A stretch of DNA of 64,000 nt from Micromonospora sp. WMMD1120 (GCF_029626235.1 NZ_JARUBO010000005.1:1768501-1832500), one strand, 5' to 3'; shown: positions 23,659 to 32,867, numbered from the stretch's first letter. The notes: generated from the letters alone by a model not told the origin. Program-made: numbers and translations.

Positions 23659-23745
23659 CGGAGGGTGTGGGATTCGAACCCACGAAGACATCGCTGCCTT
23701 ACCGGTTTTCAAGACCAGCGCCATCGGCCACTAGGCGAACCCTCC
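23659..23745 (-). tRNA. tRNA-Ser (TGA)
   Basis: The acceptor arms GGAGGGT and ACCCTCC pair, the anticodon loop CTTGAAA gives TGA, a long variable arm is present, and the T loop reads TTCGAAT. The CCA end is not encoded. It lies 14 bases past the LRR gene's stop on the opposite strand. Confidence 0.95.
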
Positions 23746-23909
23746 CGGACCGCCGCCCGTGGGCGTACGGCCACGGACAGTCTGCCATGGCTCACTCCGG
23801 GCGGCCCGCCGTCCCTCCCCGAATCGCGTCGGCCTGACCGCCCGGCGGGTCCACTGTGTCCCGGCCGGTGCGGCTGCGGCCCTCCGTGATCGTGGGTAAG
23901 ACTGGGCCC

Positions 23910-24908
23910 ATGCGAGCCATCACCATCCCGCAGCCCGGTGGACCCGACGCGCTGGTCTGGGCCGAGGTGCCCGACCCCGAGCCGGGCCCGGACGAGGTGA
24001 TCGTGGACGTGCGGGCCACCGCTGTGAACCGTGCTGACCTGCTGCAACGGCAGGGGCACTATCCGCCACCGCCGGGCGCCTCGGCGTACCCCGGGTTGGA
24101 GTGCTCCGGGGTGATCACGGTGGTCGGCGCGGACGTCGCCGGGTGGGCAGTGGGGCAGCAGGTCTGCGCGCTGCTGGCCGGCGGCGGGTACGCGGAGCGG
24201 GTGGCGGTCCCGGCCGGGCAGTTGCTGCCGGTGCCGGCCTGCGACCCGGTCGACGCGGCGGCCCTGCCCGAGGTGGCCTGTACGGTCTGGTCGAACCTGA
24301 TCCAGGTGGCGCGGCTCCGCGCGGGCGAGCGGCTGCTGGTGCACGGCGGCGGCAGCGGGATCGGCACCTTCGCCGTCCAGTTCGCGGCGGCCCTCGGCGC
24401 GACGGTCCTGACCACCGCCCGTGCGGAGAAGCACGCCCGGTTGCGCGAGCTGGGCGCGGCGCACCCGATCGACTACCGGGAGCAGGACTTCGTCGAGGAG
24501 GTCCAGCGGGTCACCGACGGTCGCGGAGTCGATGTCATCCTCGACATCATGGGCGGCTCCTACCTCGGTCGCAACGTGGCCGCGCTGGCTACCGGCGGGC
24601 GGCTGGTGGTGATCGGGATGCAGGGTGGGCGCAGGGCCGAGTTGGATCTCGGCGCGCTGTTGACCAAGCGGGCGAGCGTCATGGCGACGTCGCTGCGCTC
24701 CCGACCGCTCGCGGAGAAGGCGGAGATCGTCCAGGGCGTACGGGACGAGGTCTGGCCTTTGGTCGAGGCCGGCAGGATCCGCCCGATCGTGGACCGGCGG
24801 CTGCCGATGACCGAGGCCGCCGAGGCGCACCGGCTGGTCGAGTCGAACGACCACTTCGGCAAGGTGCTGCTCACCCGCCCGCCGGACGCGGCGACGGCGG
24901 TCAGCTGA
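23910..24908 (+). CDS. NADPH:quinone oxidoreductase of the medium-chain dehydrogenase family (zinc-free)
   Basis: This 332-residue cytosolic enzyme resembles QOR/PIG3. The family signature (VNRADLLQRQGHYPPPPG, then YPGLECSGVI) is clear. The Rossmann motif is LLVHGGGSGIGTFAVQFAAALGA, with a TARAEKHARL segment after strand 2 compatible with NADPH. The catalytic-zinc cysteine of alcohol dehydrogenases is absent. ATG 23910 is the start that gives the conserved MRAITIPQPGGPD. Its 3' end overlaps the convergent soxR-like gene by eight bases, so a redox role shared with SoxR is likely. Confidence 0.92.
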   Translation: MRAITIPQPGGPDALVWAEVPDPEPGPDEVIVDVRATAVNRADLLQRQGHYPPPPGASAYPGLECSGVITVVGADVAGWAVGQQVCALLAGGGYAERVAVPAGQLLPVPACDPVDAAALPEVACTVWSNLIQVARLRAGERLLVHGGGSGIGTFAVQFAAALGATVLTTARAEKHARLRELGAAHPIDYREQDFVEEVQRVTDGRGVDVILDIMGGSYLGRNVAALATGGRLVVIGMQGGRRAELDLGALLTKRASVMATSLRSRPLAEKAEIVQGVRDEVWPLVEAGRIRPIVDRRLPMTEAAEAHRLVESNDHFGKVLLTRPPDAATAVS

Positions 24909-25377
24909 GCGCCGGTGGCGACAGCGCGGCGTCCTCCGCGGGTCGGGGCAGCACCAGACGGGCGCCCGGCCCCTCCCCGCCGAGCGCGTCTCCCGGGTTG
25001 TTGAGCGCGCAGCGCTGGAGGGAGAGGCAGCCGCAGCCGATGCAGCCGTCCAGGTCGTCGCGGAGCCGGGTGAGCAGCCGGATCTTCTCCTCCAGCCGAC
25101 CCCGCCAGCTCGCGGAGAGCCGCGCCCAGTCCTGCGGACTGGGCGTGCGCGCGTCGGGAAGCGAGTCGAGGGCGGCCCGGATCTCGTCGAGCGAGATGCC
25201 GACCTGCTGGGAGATGCGGATGAAGGCGACCCGGCGCAGCTCGGCGCGGGCGTAGCGGCGTTGGTTGCCGCCGGTGCGGTCGGCGCGGATCAATCCGAGT
25301 CGCTCGTAGTAGCGCAGCGCCGACGGCGCCACCCCGGAGCGGACGGACAGCTCACCGATCGTCAGTGAATCCTGCAT
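24901..25377 (-). CDS. soxR: Redox-sensitive transcriptional activator SoxR
   Basis: This 158-residue MerR-family protein has a winged helix at residues 5-75 (LTIGELSVRSGVAPSALRYYERLGL). The [2Fe-2S] ligands C112, C115, C117 and C123 in CIGCGCLSLQRC match SoxR exactly. In actinomycetes SoxR responds to redox-active small molecules more than to superoxide. ATG 25377 follows AAGGA by eight bases. A dyad lies directly upstream, between it and the divergent transketolase gene. The last 30 residues are nonconserved. Confidence 0.95.
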   Translation of the reverse strand: MQDSLTIGELSVRSGVAPSALRYYERLGLIRADRTGGNQRRYARAELRRVAFIRISQQVGISLDEIRAALDSLPDARTPSPQDWARLSASWRGRLEEKIRLLTRLRDDLDGCIGCGCLSLQRCALNNPGDALGGEGPGARLVLPRPAEDAALSPPALS

Positions 25378-25389
25378 CACCAGGTCCTT

Positions 25390-25411
25390 GAGTTGAAGTG
25401 CGCTTTAACTC
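25390..25411. promoter_or_regulatory. SoxR-type dyad between soxR and transketolase genes
   Basis: GAGTTGAAG (25390-25398) and CTTTAACTC (25403-25411) are inverted repeats matching at eight of nine positions with a TGCG centre. It fills most of the 47-base gap between the two start codons, so a bound MerR-type dimer could control both. CCTTGA just to the left extends the likeness to known SoxR boxes. Confidence 0.6.
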
Positions 25412-25424
25412 GCACAGTAGCGGC

Positions 25425-26120
25425 ATGACGACCACACTGACCACCGACAGCGGTCCTCGGCTCCCCGGCCTGATCCGGCGGCTGACCGGCGACGAGAAGC
25501 ACGCGCCGAGCGCCCACTCCACCCTCGACGTGCTCCAGGTCCTCTACGACCGGGTGTTGCGGATCAGTCCGGAGACCGTCGACGACCCGGAGCGGGACCG
25601 GTTCCTGCTCTCCAAGGGCCACGGGCCGGCCGCCTACTACGCGGTGCTCGCCGCGCACGGTTTCCTCCCGGAAGCCTGGCTCGACGACCTCGCCGGACCG
25701 GACAGCCGACTCGGCCACCACCCGGACCGACTGCTGGTGCCCGGGGTCGAGATCGGCTCCGGCTCGCTCGGCCACGGACTCGGCCTGGCCGTCGGGACCG
25801 CCCTCGGCCTGCGGGCCCAGGGCCTGGACAAACCCCGGGTGTACGTGTTGCTCGGCGACGCCGAACTGGACGAGGGCGCCAACCACGAGGCGATGGCGTA
25901 CGCGGGAGCGACCGGCCTGGACACCCTCACCGCGATCGTCGTCGACAACTCGTCGGCGACGTACGGCTGGCCGGGCGGCATCGCCAGCCGCTTCACGGTG
26001 AACGGCTGGTCCGCCGAGACCGTCGACGGCCGGGACCACGAGGCTCTGCACCGGGCGCTCACCGGGCACCGACCGGCGCGACCGCACGTGGTGGTCGCCC
26101 GGATCGAGGGGAAGGGCTGA
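25425..26120 (+). CDS. Transketolase, N-terminal (ThDP-binding) subunit
   Basis: This 231-residue half-transketolase binds thiamine diphosphate. Conserved elements are SAHSTLDVLQVLYDRVL, LLSKGHGPAAYYAVLA, GSGSLGHGLGLAVG and the ThDP/Mg segment GDAELDEGANHEAMAYAG ending at IVVDNSS. The usual GDG opening of the motif is GDA here. ATG 25425 starts the conserved region. With the next gene it forms a heteromeric split transketolase, an arrangement common in archaea and scattered in actinomycetes. Substrates may be pentose-phosphate sugars or a specialised donor. Confidence 0.9.
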   Translation: MTTTLTTDSGPRLPGLIRRLTGDEKHAPSAHSTLDVLQVLYDRVLRISPETVDDPERDRFLLSKGHGPAAYYAVLAAHGFLPEAWLDDLAGPDSRLGHHPDRLLVPGVEIGSGSLGHGLGLAVGTALGLRAQGLDKPRVYVLLGDAELDEGANHEAMAYAGATGLDTLTAIVVDNSSATYGWPGGIASRFTVNGWSAETVDGRDHEALHRALTGHRPARPHVVVARIEGKG

Positions 26121-26125
26121 CCGAG

Positions 26126-27019
26126 ATGCGTACCACCTTCATCGACACCACCACAGCGCTTCTCGACGAGGACCCGCGTACCGCCCTCGTGCTGGCCGAC
26201 ATCTCGGCGAGCCAGTTCGCCCAGGCGGCGCACCGGCACCCGGACCGGGTGCTCAACGTCGGCATCCGGGAGCAACTGATGATCGGGGTCGCCGGCGGAC
26301 TCGCCCTGACCGGCCTGCGCCCGATCGCGCACTCGTACGCGACGTTCCTCGTGGACCGGGCGTACGAGCAGATCAAGTTGGATCTGGACCACCAGGGCGT
26401 CGGCGCGGTCCTGGTCAGCGTCGGCGCGTCGTACGACGGGTCGGCGGAGGGCCGCACCCACCAGTCGCCGGGGGACGTGGCGCTCTTCGACTCGCTCGGC
26501 GACGGCTGGACGGTGCGGGCGCCCGGACACCCGGACGAGGTCCCCGCGCTGCTCCGCGACGCGGTGCGCACCGACGAGCCGGTCTACCTGCGGCTCACCG
26601 AGCAGCGGAACCGGGTGGCCCATCCGGACGCCGACCGGTTACTGGTGCTCCGGCGGGGTGGCACGAACGCGCCGCTGGTGGTGGCGGTCGGGCCGATGCT
26701 CGACCCCACGCTGGCGGCGACCGAGGGGATGGACGTGACGGTCGCGTACACCCACACCCCGAGGCCGTTCGACACCGCCGGTCTGCGGGCGCTCACCGGT
26801 ACCGACGTGGTGCTCGTCGAGCCGTACCTGGCGGGAACGTCGAGCGCTGTCGTCAGCCGGGCGCTGGCGGACCGGCCGCACCGGCTGCTCGCGCTCGGGG
26901 TGGGTCAGACCGACCTGCGCCGGTACGGCTCCCCGGCCGACCACACCCGGTGGCACGGTCTGGACGCCGACGGTCTACGCCGGTCGATCGGCGCGTTCCT
27001 GGGGTCAGTTGGCGGCTGA
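26126..27019 (+). CDS. Transketolase, C-terminal (pyrimidine-binding) subunit
   Basis: This 297-residue partner of the preceding gene begins five bases after its stop. It contains the Pyr-domain glutamate (NVGIREQLMIGVAGGLAL, Glu that activates ThDP), YATFLVDRAYEQIKLDL, and the C-terminal domain ending near residue 295. The distance and order match split transketolases. Its 3' end overlaps the convergent GT2 gene by 15 bases. Confidence 0.9.
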   Translation: MRTTFIDTTTALLDEDPRTALVLADISASQFAQAAHRHPDRVLNVGIREQLMIGVAGGLALTGLRPIAHSYATFLVDRAYEQIKLDLDHQGVGAVLVSVGASYDGSAEGRTHQSPGDVALFDSLGDGWTVRAPGHPDEVPALLRDAVRTDEPVYLRLTEQRNRVAHPDADRLLVLRRGGTNAPLVVAVGPMLDPTLAATEGMDVTVAYTHTPRPFDTAGLRALTGTDVVLVEPYLAGTSSAVVSRALADRPHRLLALGVGQTDLRRYGSPADHTRWHGLDADGLRRSIGAFLGSVGG

Positions 27020-27712
27020 GGCGGCGGGACGGCGGCGGGCGCGCTCGCGACCGAGGATCCAGATCGCCTCGACGCCGTCCTTCCAGGTGATCTTCTTGCC
27101 CTCTTCCCGGCCCCGCGCCCGGTAGCTGATCGGCACCTCGTACGGGCGGATGCGGCGGCGCAGCAGCTTGCCGGTCACCTCGGCCTCCATGCCGAACCCG
27201 CGGGACCGGACCTGGAGCGACCGGTACAGCTCCACCGGCATCAGCTTGAAGCAGGTCTCCAGGTCGCCGATGTACGAGTTGAACAGCACGTTGGCCGCCA
27301 TCGTGACGCCCTTGTTGCCCATCACGTACCAGAAGCTGTAGGCGCTGTGGCTGCCGAAGGTGCGATTGCCGTAGACGACAGTGGCCCGCCCGTCGAGCAC
27401 CGGGTCGAGCAGCTTGGGGATGTCCTGCGGGTCGTACTCGAGGTCGGCGTCGAGAATGACCATGTAGTCGCCCTCGGCGCTGTCGACGGCCGTCTTGATG
27501 GCGGCGCCCTTGCCGGCGTTGCGCTGGTGGGTGATGACCCGCAGTCGCGCGTCGTCGGCACGGCCGAGGATCTCACCGGTGCCGTCCCGGCTGCCGTCGT
27601 CGACGACGACCAGCTCGACCTCACACGGGTAGTCCACCGCGAGGGCCTGCTTCAGGGCATCCGCGATGCGTTCTTCCTCGTTGTAGACCGGCATGAGGAT
27701 CGAGAGCTTCAC
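27005..27712 (-). CDS. GT2-family glycosyltransferase (polyprenyl-phosphate sugar synthase-like)
   Basis: This 235-residue enzyme starts at GTG 27712, which has GGAG six bases upstream; GTG 27724 is less well placed. GT-A motifs: SILMPVYNEEERI, VELVVVDDGSRDGT, GKGAAIKTAV, and the DxD-like ILDADLEYDP. It has no membrane helices, like dolichyl-phosphate mannose synthase catalytic domains, and the central DLETCFKLMP is typical of that group. It probably makes a polyprenyl-phosphate sugar that a GT-C enzyme then uses; a candidate lies divergently next to it. Confidence 0.9.
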   Translation of the reverse strand: MKLSILMPVYNEEERIADALKQALAVDYPCEVELVVVDDGSRDGTGEILGRADDARLRVITHQRNAGKGAAIKTAVDSAEGDYMVILDADLEYDPQDIPKLLDPVLDGRATVVYGNRTFGSHSAYSFWYVMGNKGVTMAANVLFNSYIGDLETCFKLMPVELYRSLQVRSRGFGMEAEVTGKLLRRRIRPYEVPISYRARGREEGKKITWKDGVEAIWILGRERARRRPAASAAN

Positions 27713-27817
27713 GGGAATCTCCACGGTGGCGGCAACACGTCGGCCATAGCCTAACCTGGTTGGTTTGTCTGTCGGGTACCGCCACCACGGGGCAGCCGGC
27801 GCGGCGACCTCAGACAG

Positions 27818-30013
27818 ATGGTGTTTACTTCCGCCATGTCGGCTGCCGGCCCCCTGCTCGTGGCGCTTCCCGTCGTCGCGGTGCTCCTACTCACCGTCGC
27901 GACGAGACCCCGTTCGGCTGACCCGGTGGCACCGCTGCGGCTCGCCGTGGTACGCGCCGTCCTACTCGGCGGGGCGTACGCGGTGCTCGTCGTCGAGGTG
28001 CTCGGCGCGGCGCGCGCGCTGACCCGGCCGGCCTTCGCCGTCGCCTGGCTGCTCCTCCTGGTCGCCGCCGGGACGGCCGCCGTGCTGCGGCGGCGGTCGG
28101 CGCTGCCGGCGCGACCGTCGGCCACCGCACCCCGACCCGTGCCGGTCGGCGCCGCGCTCTCCGGCGGCGGCGGCCGGACCCCCGCCCCGGTCCTCGACGG
28201 CGGTCAGCCCGGCCCCGCGCCGACCCGGGCGGGCGCGCTCGCCGTGGCCCTCGACGCCTGGCGTACGGCGGGACGGGGCGAGCGGCTCCTCGCCGGCACC
28301 GTCGCCGGGCTGGTGCTGGTGGAGCTGCTCGTCGCGCTGCTGGCAGAGCCGAACAACTTCGACTCGCAGACGTACCACCTGCCGAAGGTGGAGCACTGGG
28401 TCGCCCAGGGTGACCTGGACTTCTGGCCGACCGCCATCCACCGGCAGGTGACCATCCCGCCCGGCGCCGAGTACCTGCTGCTGCACCTGCGCCTGTTCAC
28501 CGGCGGGGACCACCTGCACAACCTGGTGCAGTGGGCGGCGGGGGTGGTGTGCCTGCTGGTGGCCGCCCGGATCACCGCGCAGCTCGGCGGCGGCCGGCGG
28601 GCCCAACTGCTCACCGCGTTCCTGCTGGCGACCACGCCGATGGTGGTGCTCCAGGCGACCAGCACGCAGACCGACCTGGTCTGCGCGGCGTGGGTGGGCT
28701 GCGCGGCGACCCTCGTGCTGGACGGGCTGCGTCGACCGACCGGGTGGGGCACCGTGCTCGGTCTCGGCGCGGCCACCGGTCTGACGGCGGTGACCAAGAC
28801 CAGCGGCCTGATCGCTGTCGGCCCGCTGCTGGTGCTCTGGGGGGTGGCGCAGCTCCGGCTGGCGCTGACCGCGCGCCCCACGCCGGGCCGACCCACCGAC
28901 GACGCTGACGAGGATCGGCGGTCGGGGCCGGTCGGCGGGCTGGCCCGGACGGTCGCCGGCTCGGTGCTGATCCTGCTGGTGGCGGCGGTGGTGGTCGGCC
29001 CGTTCCTGGCCCGGGTGACAGCCGATTTCGGGCATCCGCTGGGGCCGCCCCGGCTGCGCGAGTCCATCCCGATGGAACGGCACGACCCCGCCTCGATAGT
29101 GGTCAACGCGCTGCGGATCGGGCACACCGCGTTCGACACGCCGCTGGAACCGCTGCGCCGGGCGGGCGCGGAGGCGATCATCAGCGGCGCCGACGCGATC
29201 GGGGTCGACCCGCAGGACCGGGCGATCACCTTCGGCCGGGAACTGTTCCCCGAGCCCGCCTGGTATCCGGACGAGGACCGGGTGGCGTTCCCACTGACCG
29301 GCGCGCTGGCGGTGGTCGGCCTGGTGTTCGCGCTCGCCCGCCCCCGGCAGGTCGAGCCCGACCGGGCCGGGTCGCTGCGGGCGTACGCCGGTGTGGTGCT
29401 CGTCGCCGTGCTGCTGCACACCGCGATGATCAAGTGGCAGCCGTGGGGCAACCGCCTGCTGCTCTACGCGGTGGTGCTCGCCGTGCCACTGGCCGGACTC
29501 TGGCTGGACGCGTTGTTCCGCCGTCGAGCCGGCGACGCCGCTCGGGGACGCCGGTCGGTGGCCACCCTGACGGCCGTCGCCGTGCTGGCCGGCTCGGCGC
29601 TGGCCGGGGTGCTCGCGCTGTCGTACGGCTTCCCGCGTCGGCTGGTCGGCACCGGCTCGGTCTTCACCACAGCGGACTGGGACACCCGGTTCCTGCGCCG
29701 CCCGCAGTGGGCGGACGAGTTCCGCTGGGCCGCGGCGGCGGTCCAGGCCAGCGGCGCGCGACGGATCGGGCTGGTGCAGCAGAACGACAACTGGGAGTAC
29801 CCGTGGTGGCTGCTGCTGCGGCGGCCCGACGGCGGTTCACCGGACCTGGTGGCGCTCCAGTCGGTGCTGCCGGAACGGCCACCGGCCGACCCGTCGTCGG
29901 TGGACGCGATCGTCTGCACGGGCAGCAGGCCGGCGTGCGCCAAACTCGTGCCGGCCGGTTGGCGGTTGGAGTTCGACGGCTACGTCGGCTACGCGCTCCC
30001 GCCGGGACGCTGA
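27818..30013 (+). CDS. GT-C-type membrane glycosyltransferase
   Basis: This 731-residue protein has 11 or more membrane helices and a C-terminal extracytoplasmic domain. The loop after the first conserved helices reads EPNNFDSQTYHLPKVEHW, with the acidic residue expected for GT39/GT83-like enzymes that use polyprenyl-phosphate sugars. The first 145 residues are an extra hydrophobic and Pro-rich extension. The start may be ATG 27818 or ATG 27836; neither has a strong ribosome site. Divergent from the GT2 gene, which could supply its donor. Confidence 0.8.
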   Translation: MVFTSAMSAAGPLLVALPVVAVLLLTVATRPRSADPVAPLRLAVVRAVLLGGAYAVLVVEVLGAARALTRPAFAVAWLLLLVAAGTAAVLRRRSALPARPSATAPRPVPVGAALSGGGGRTPAPVLDGGQPGPAPTRAGALAVALDAWRTAGRGERLLAGTVAGLVLVELLVALLAEPNNFDSQTYHLPKVEHWVAQGDLDFWPTAIHRQVTIPPGAEYLLLHLRLFTGGDHLHNLVQWAAGVVCLLVAARITAQLGGGRRAQLLTAFLLATTPMVVLQATSTQTDLVCAAWVGCAATLVLDGLRRPTGWGTVLGLGAATGLTAVTKTSGLIAVGPLLVLWGVAQLRLALTARPTPGRPTDDADEDRRSGPVGGLARTVAGSVLILLVAAVVVGPFLARVTADFGHPLGPPRLRESIPMERHDPASIVVNALRIGHTAFDTPLEPLRRAGAEAIISGADAIGVDPQDRAITFGRELFPEPAWYPDEDRVAFPLTGALAVVGLVFALARPRQVEPDRAGSLRAYAGVVLVAVLLHTAMIKWQPWGNRLLLYAVVLAVPLAGLWLDALFRRRAGDAARGRRSVATLTAVAVLAGSALAGVLALSYGFPRRLVGTGSVFTTADWDTRFLRRPQWADEFRWAAAAVQASGARRIGLVQQNDNWEYPWWLLLRRPDGGSPDLVALQSVLPERPPADPSSVDAIVCTGSRPACAKLVPAGWRLEFDGYVGYALPPGR

Positions 30014-30026
30014 GACCGACGGGAGC

Positions 30027-30054
30027 AGGGGCCCCGGTCTCCACCAGGGCCCCT
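30027..30054. terminator. Hairpin terminator between convergent genes
   Basis: AGGGGCCC (30027-30034) pairs with GGGCCCCT (30047-30054), with further partial pairing inside. It lies between the GT-C gene and the lipoprotein gene. Confidence 0.6.
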
Positions 30055-30058
30055 CGCC

Positions 30059-30658
30059 TCACTTCGCGCGGGGGATGAGCACGAGCCGGGCGACGCCCTT
30101 GTCGCCGTCCTTCGCCCCGGCCACCCCGAGCGTCGTGCCGACCTTCACGTCGCTGGCCCGCACCGTGGCCCGCCGCTCGACCACCCGCAGGTCCTCGCCG
30201 AACGTCCAGGTCATGGTGAAGCCGTCGGTCGACTTGACGGTCATCGAATCGTCGTCGATGGCGGTCACCTCGCCGCGCTGCACGGCGACGGTCTGCGTAC
30301 CGCCCTCCTTGGTCTGCACCACCGCCTCACCGTGCAGGGTGTTCTTCCGCAGCAGGACACGGGCCTGACGGCGCTTGCGCCACTCTTCGCCGCGCTTCTC
30401 CCCGGCCTTGTCCTTCGCGCTGGGTGAGCTGTCCGGCGTCGGAGTGGCCGGTGCGGCTACGGTCCGGACGTCCAGGTCGTCGGCGTCGAAGCCCATCGCG
30501 GTCAGCGCCTGACCCTCCACCCCGAGGGCGGCGGCGACCTCGACACCGACCTCCCGCGCGGGCTGGCTGGCCACCTCGGCCGCGCCGCAGCCGCTGACGC
30601 CGAGCGCGACAGCGGCGAGCAGAGCCGTGGTGCCGGTGACGAAACCCCAACGTGGCAT
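30059..30658 (-). CDS. Lipoprotein with DUF5666-like beta domain
   Basis: This 199-residue surface lipoprotein has an N-terminal hydrophobic stretch and lipobox-like VSGC, giving Cys24 as the lipidation site. A charged Lys/Arg/Glu linker follows (SAKDKAGEKRGEEWRKRRQA). The C-terminal 100 residues (HGEAVVQTKEGGTQTVAVQRGEVTAIDDDS through DVKVGTTLGVAG) repeat a small beta motif typical of DUF5666 domains. It lies just downstream of the two-component pair and may belong to its regulon. Confidence 0.75.
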   Translation of the reverse strand: MPRWGFVTGTTALLAAVALGVSGCGAAEVASQPAREVGVEVAAALGVEGQALTAMGFDADDLDVRTVAAPATPTPDSSPSAKDKAGEKRGEEWRKRRQARVLLRKNTLHGEAVVQTKEGGTQTVAVQRGEVTAIDDDSMTVKSTDGFTMTWTFGEDLRVVERRATVRASDVKVGTTLGVAGAKDGDKGVARLVLIPRAK

Positions 30659-30715
30659 GACTTTCCCTCTCCGTCAGTGGAGCCCTCAGCCTTCCCCGCG
30701 ACGACGAGCGAAGCG

Positions 30716-32182
30716 TCAGGCCGATGTTCGGGTCAGGTAAGGATCACCGGGCAGCCGGACCGTGAAGGCGGCCCCGCCCTCCGGCGCGTGCCCCGCGACG
30801 ATCTCCCCGCCCAGCCGGCGGACCAGTCCGGCGGCCAGCGCCAACCCCAGCCCGCTGCCCACCTTGCGGACGCCCCGGTAACGCTCGTGCAGCGCGCCGC
30901 GTTCGAAGGCCACCGCCAGGTCGTCGTCGGTGAAGCCGGGGCCGCCGTCCCGGACCTCCAGCACACCGCCGGCGGCCGGGTCCGCGCCGACCGGCCGGAC
31001 CGCGAGCACCACCGGCGACCCCGGGGGTACGACCCGCAGCGCGTTCTCCAGCAGGCCGTCCAGCACCTGGCGGATCCTTCCCGGATCGGTGTACGCGGGC
31101 ACCGGTCCACCCGGCGTCTCCAGGCGGAACGGCACGCCCACCGCCGCGCACCGGCCGGACCAGGTCGGCTCCGCGTCCACCGCCAGCCGGGCGAGATCGA
31201 CCGACACCGGTTCCAGGGGGAAGTCGGCGGCCTCCAGCCGGGCCAGCGCCAGCAGGTCACCGATCAGCCGGTCCAGGTGTTGCGCTTCGGTGAGCATGGT
31301 CCGACCGGTGTCGGCGGTGTCGCCCGCGTCGAGCACTCCGTCGGCGAGCGCCTCGGCGTACCCCCGGATCGCGGTCAGCGGGGTCCGCAGCTCGTGCGAG
31401 ACGGAGAGCAGGAACTCCCGCTGCCGGCCCTCGCTGGTGGCCAACGCGGCGGCCAGGCCGTTCAACGCCTCGGCCAGGTCGGCGACCTCGTCCGGCGGCT
31501 CGACGGGCACCCGGACGGCGCGGTCCCCGGCGCGCAGCCGGGCGGCGGCGGTGGCCGCGACGCGGATCGGCCGGGCCAGGCGACGGGCCAGCAGCAGGCC
31601 GGCCACCACCCCGGCGGTCAGCCCGGCCAGCAACGGCAACCAGAGACTGAGCAGGACCCGCGCCCAGAGCCCGTCCGCCACCGGACGGGAGAGCACCACG
31701 CCGTTGCCACCCGGCAGCGCCCGGCCCTCGACCACCGCGCGCCTGCCGTCGACGAGGCGATGGGCCGACACGTGACGACCCTGCCCGATCCGCTGCACGA
31801 CCCGGGCTGGCAGGCCGGGACGGTCGACCCGCCCCCGCCGGATCAGGTACGCGTCGATGCCCTGGTCCCGCAGTTGCTGGATGAGCCGTTCCTCGTCGGC
31901 GCCGCGACCACGGTCCAGCCGGGTGCGCAGCACCTCGGCCGCGAGCCGGGCCTGGGCGGCGAGCGCGTCCTGGTCACGTCGCTCCGCCCCGCGGATCGCC
32001 AACGGCACCGCGACGATGGCGGTGACCAGCACCGACACCAGCGCCACCGTGCAGGTGACGAGCACCGCCCGGACGGTGAGCGTACGGCCGAAGCGGACAC
32101 GTCGGGGCGCGGCCGGTTCGCCGGCGCCGACCACCGGCAGCGCCATGGTCGGCGACTCGACACGCGCGGGCGGGTCAGGCAT
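30716..32182 (-). CDS. Sensor histidine kinase, HAMP type
   Basis: This 488-residue membrane kinase has transmembrane helices at about 37-63 and 176-199 enclosing a 110-residue extracellular sensor region. HAMP spans about 200-252. HisKA has phospho-acceptor H263 in SVSHELRTPLTAIRGY. The ATPase domain has DGLLENALRVV, RDGGPGF and GSGLGLALAAGL. It overlaps the upstream regulator gene by eight bases. The signal is unknown. Confidence 0.95.
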   Translation of the reverse strand: MPDPPARVESPTMALPVVGAGEPAAPRRVRFGRTLTVRAVLVTCTVALVSVLVTAIVAVPLAIRGAERRDQDALAAQARLAAEVLRTRLDRGRGADEERLIQQLRDQGIDAYLIRRGRVDRPGLPARVVQRIGQGRHVSAHRLVDGRRAVVEGRALPGGNGVVLSRPVADGLWARVLLSLWLPLLAGLTAGVVAGLLLARRLARPIRVAATAAARLRAGDRAVRVPVEPPDEVADLAEALNGLAAALATSEGRQREFLLSVSHELRTPLTAIRGYAEALADGVLDAGDTADTGRTMLTEAQHLDRLIGDLLALARLEAADFPLEPVSVDLARLAVDAEPTWSGRCAAVGVPFRLETPGGPVPAYTDPGRIRQVLDGLLENALRVVPPGSPVVLAVRPVGADPAAGGVLEVRDGGPGFTDDDLAVAFERGALHERYRGVRKVGSGLGLALAAGLVRRLGGEIVAGHAPEGGAAFTVRLPGDPYLTRTSA

Positions 32183-32867
32183 CGACGGCGTACCCCACGC
32201 CCCGGTGGGTACGGATCACGCTCGTCGGGCCGAGCTTCGCCCGCACCTGGGCGACGTGCACGTCGACCGTCCGGGTCCCGGCGTGCGCCGCGTAACCCCA
32301 GACCCCGGCCAGCAACTCCTCCCTGGTGAAGACCCGGCCGGGCCGGGCCATCAGGTGGGCCAGCAGGTCGAACTCGGTGGAGGTGAGGTGCACCGGCGTA
32401 CCCGCCGCGGTGACCGTGCGCCGGGCCGGGTCGAGGGTCACGGCGCCGACGACCCGGGGCCGGTCCGCGCCCTCCGGGCCACCGGCGCTACGACGCAGCA
32501 CCGCGCGCACCCGGGCGACCAGCTCGCGTGGACTGAACGGCTTGGTGACGTAGTCGTCGGCGCCCAACTCCAGGCCGACGATCCGGTCCACCTCGTCGTC
32601 ACGGGCGGTGAGGAAGATGACCGGAGTCCAGTCACCCGCATCGCGTAGCTGACGGCAGATCTCGGTGCCGGGCAGGCCCGGCAGCGAGATGTCCAGCACG
32701 CAGGCCACGGGTCGCAGCCGCCGGGCCGCGCTCAGGCCGCCGGTTCCGTCGCGTTCCAGGTGGACGCCGAAACCGTCGCGGACGAGATAGAGGCGGACCA
32801 GGTCGGCGATGGCCGGCTCGTCCTCGACGACGAGAACGAGCCCGCGATGCGGTGGTTCGGCGGTCAC
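32175..32867 (-). CDS. OmpR/PhoB-type response regulator
   Basis: This 230-residue regulator has receiver residues E15/D16, phospho-acceptor D59 (VACVLDISLPG), T (IFLTARDD) and K (YVTKPFSP). The C-terminal winged helix has LTSTEFDLLAHLMARPGRVF and TRTVDVHVAQVRAKLG. It is the first gene of the regulator-kinase operon, with the lipoprotein gene further downstream on the same strand. Confidence 0.95.
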   Translation of the reverse strand: MTAEPPHRGLVLVVEDEPAIADLVRLYLVRDGFGVHLERDGTGGLSAARRLRPVACVLDISLPGLPGTEICRQLRDAGDWTPVIFLTARDDEVDRIVGLELGADDYVTKPFSPRELVARVRAVLRRSAGGPEGADRPRVVGAVTLDPARRTVTAAGTPVHLTSTEFDLLAHLMARPGRVFTREELLAGVWGYAAHAGTRTVDVHVAQVRAKLGPTSVIRTHRGVGYAVDA

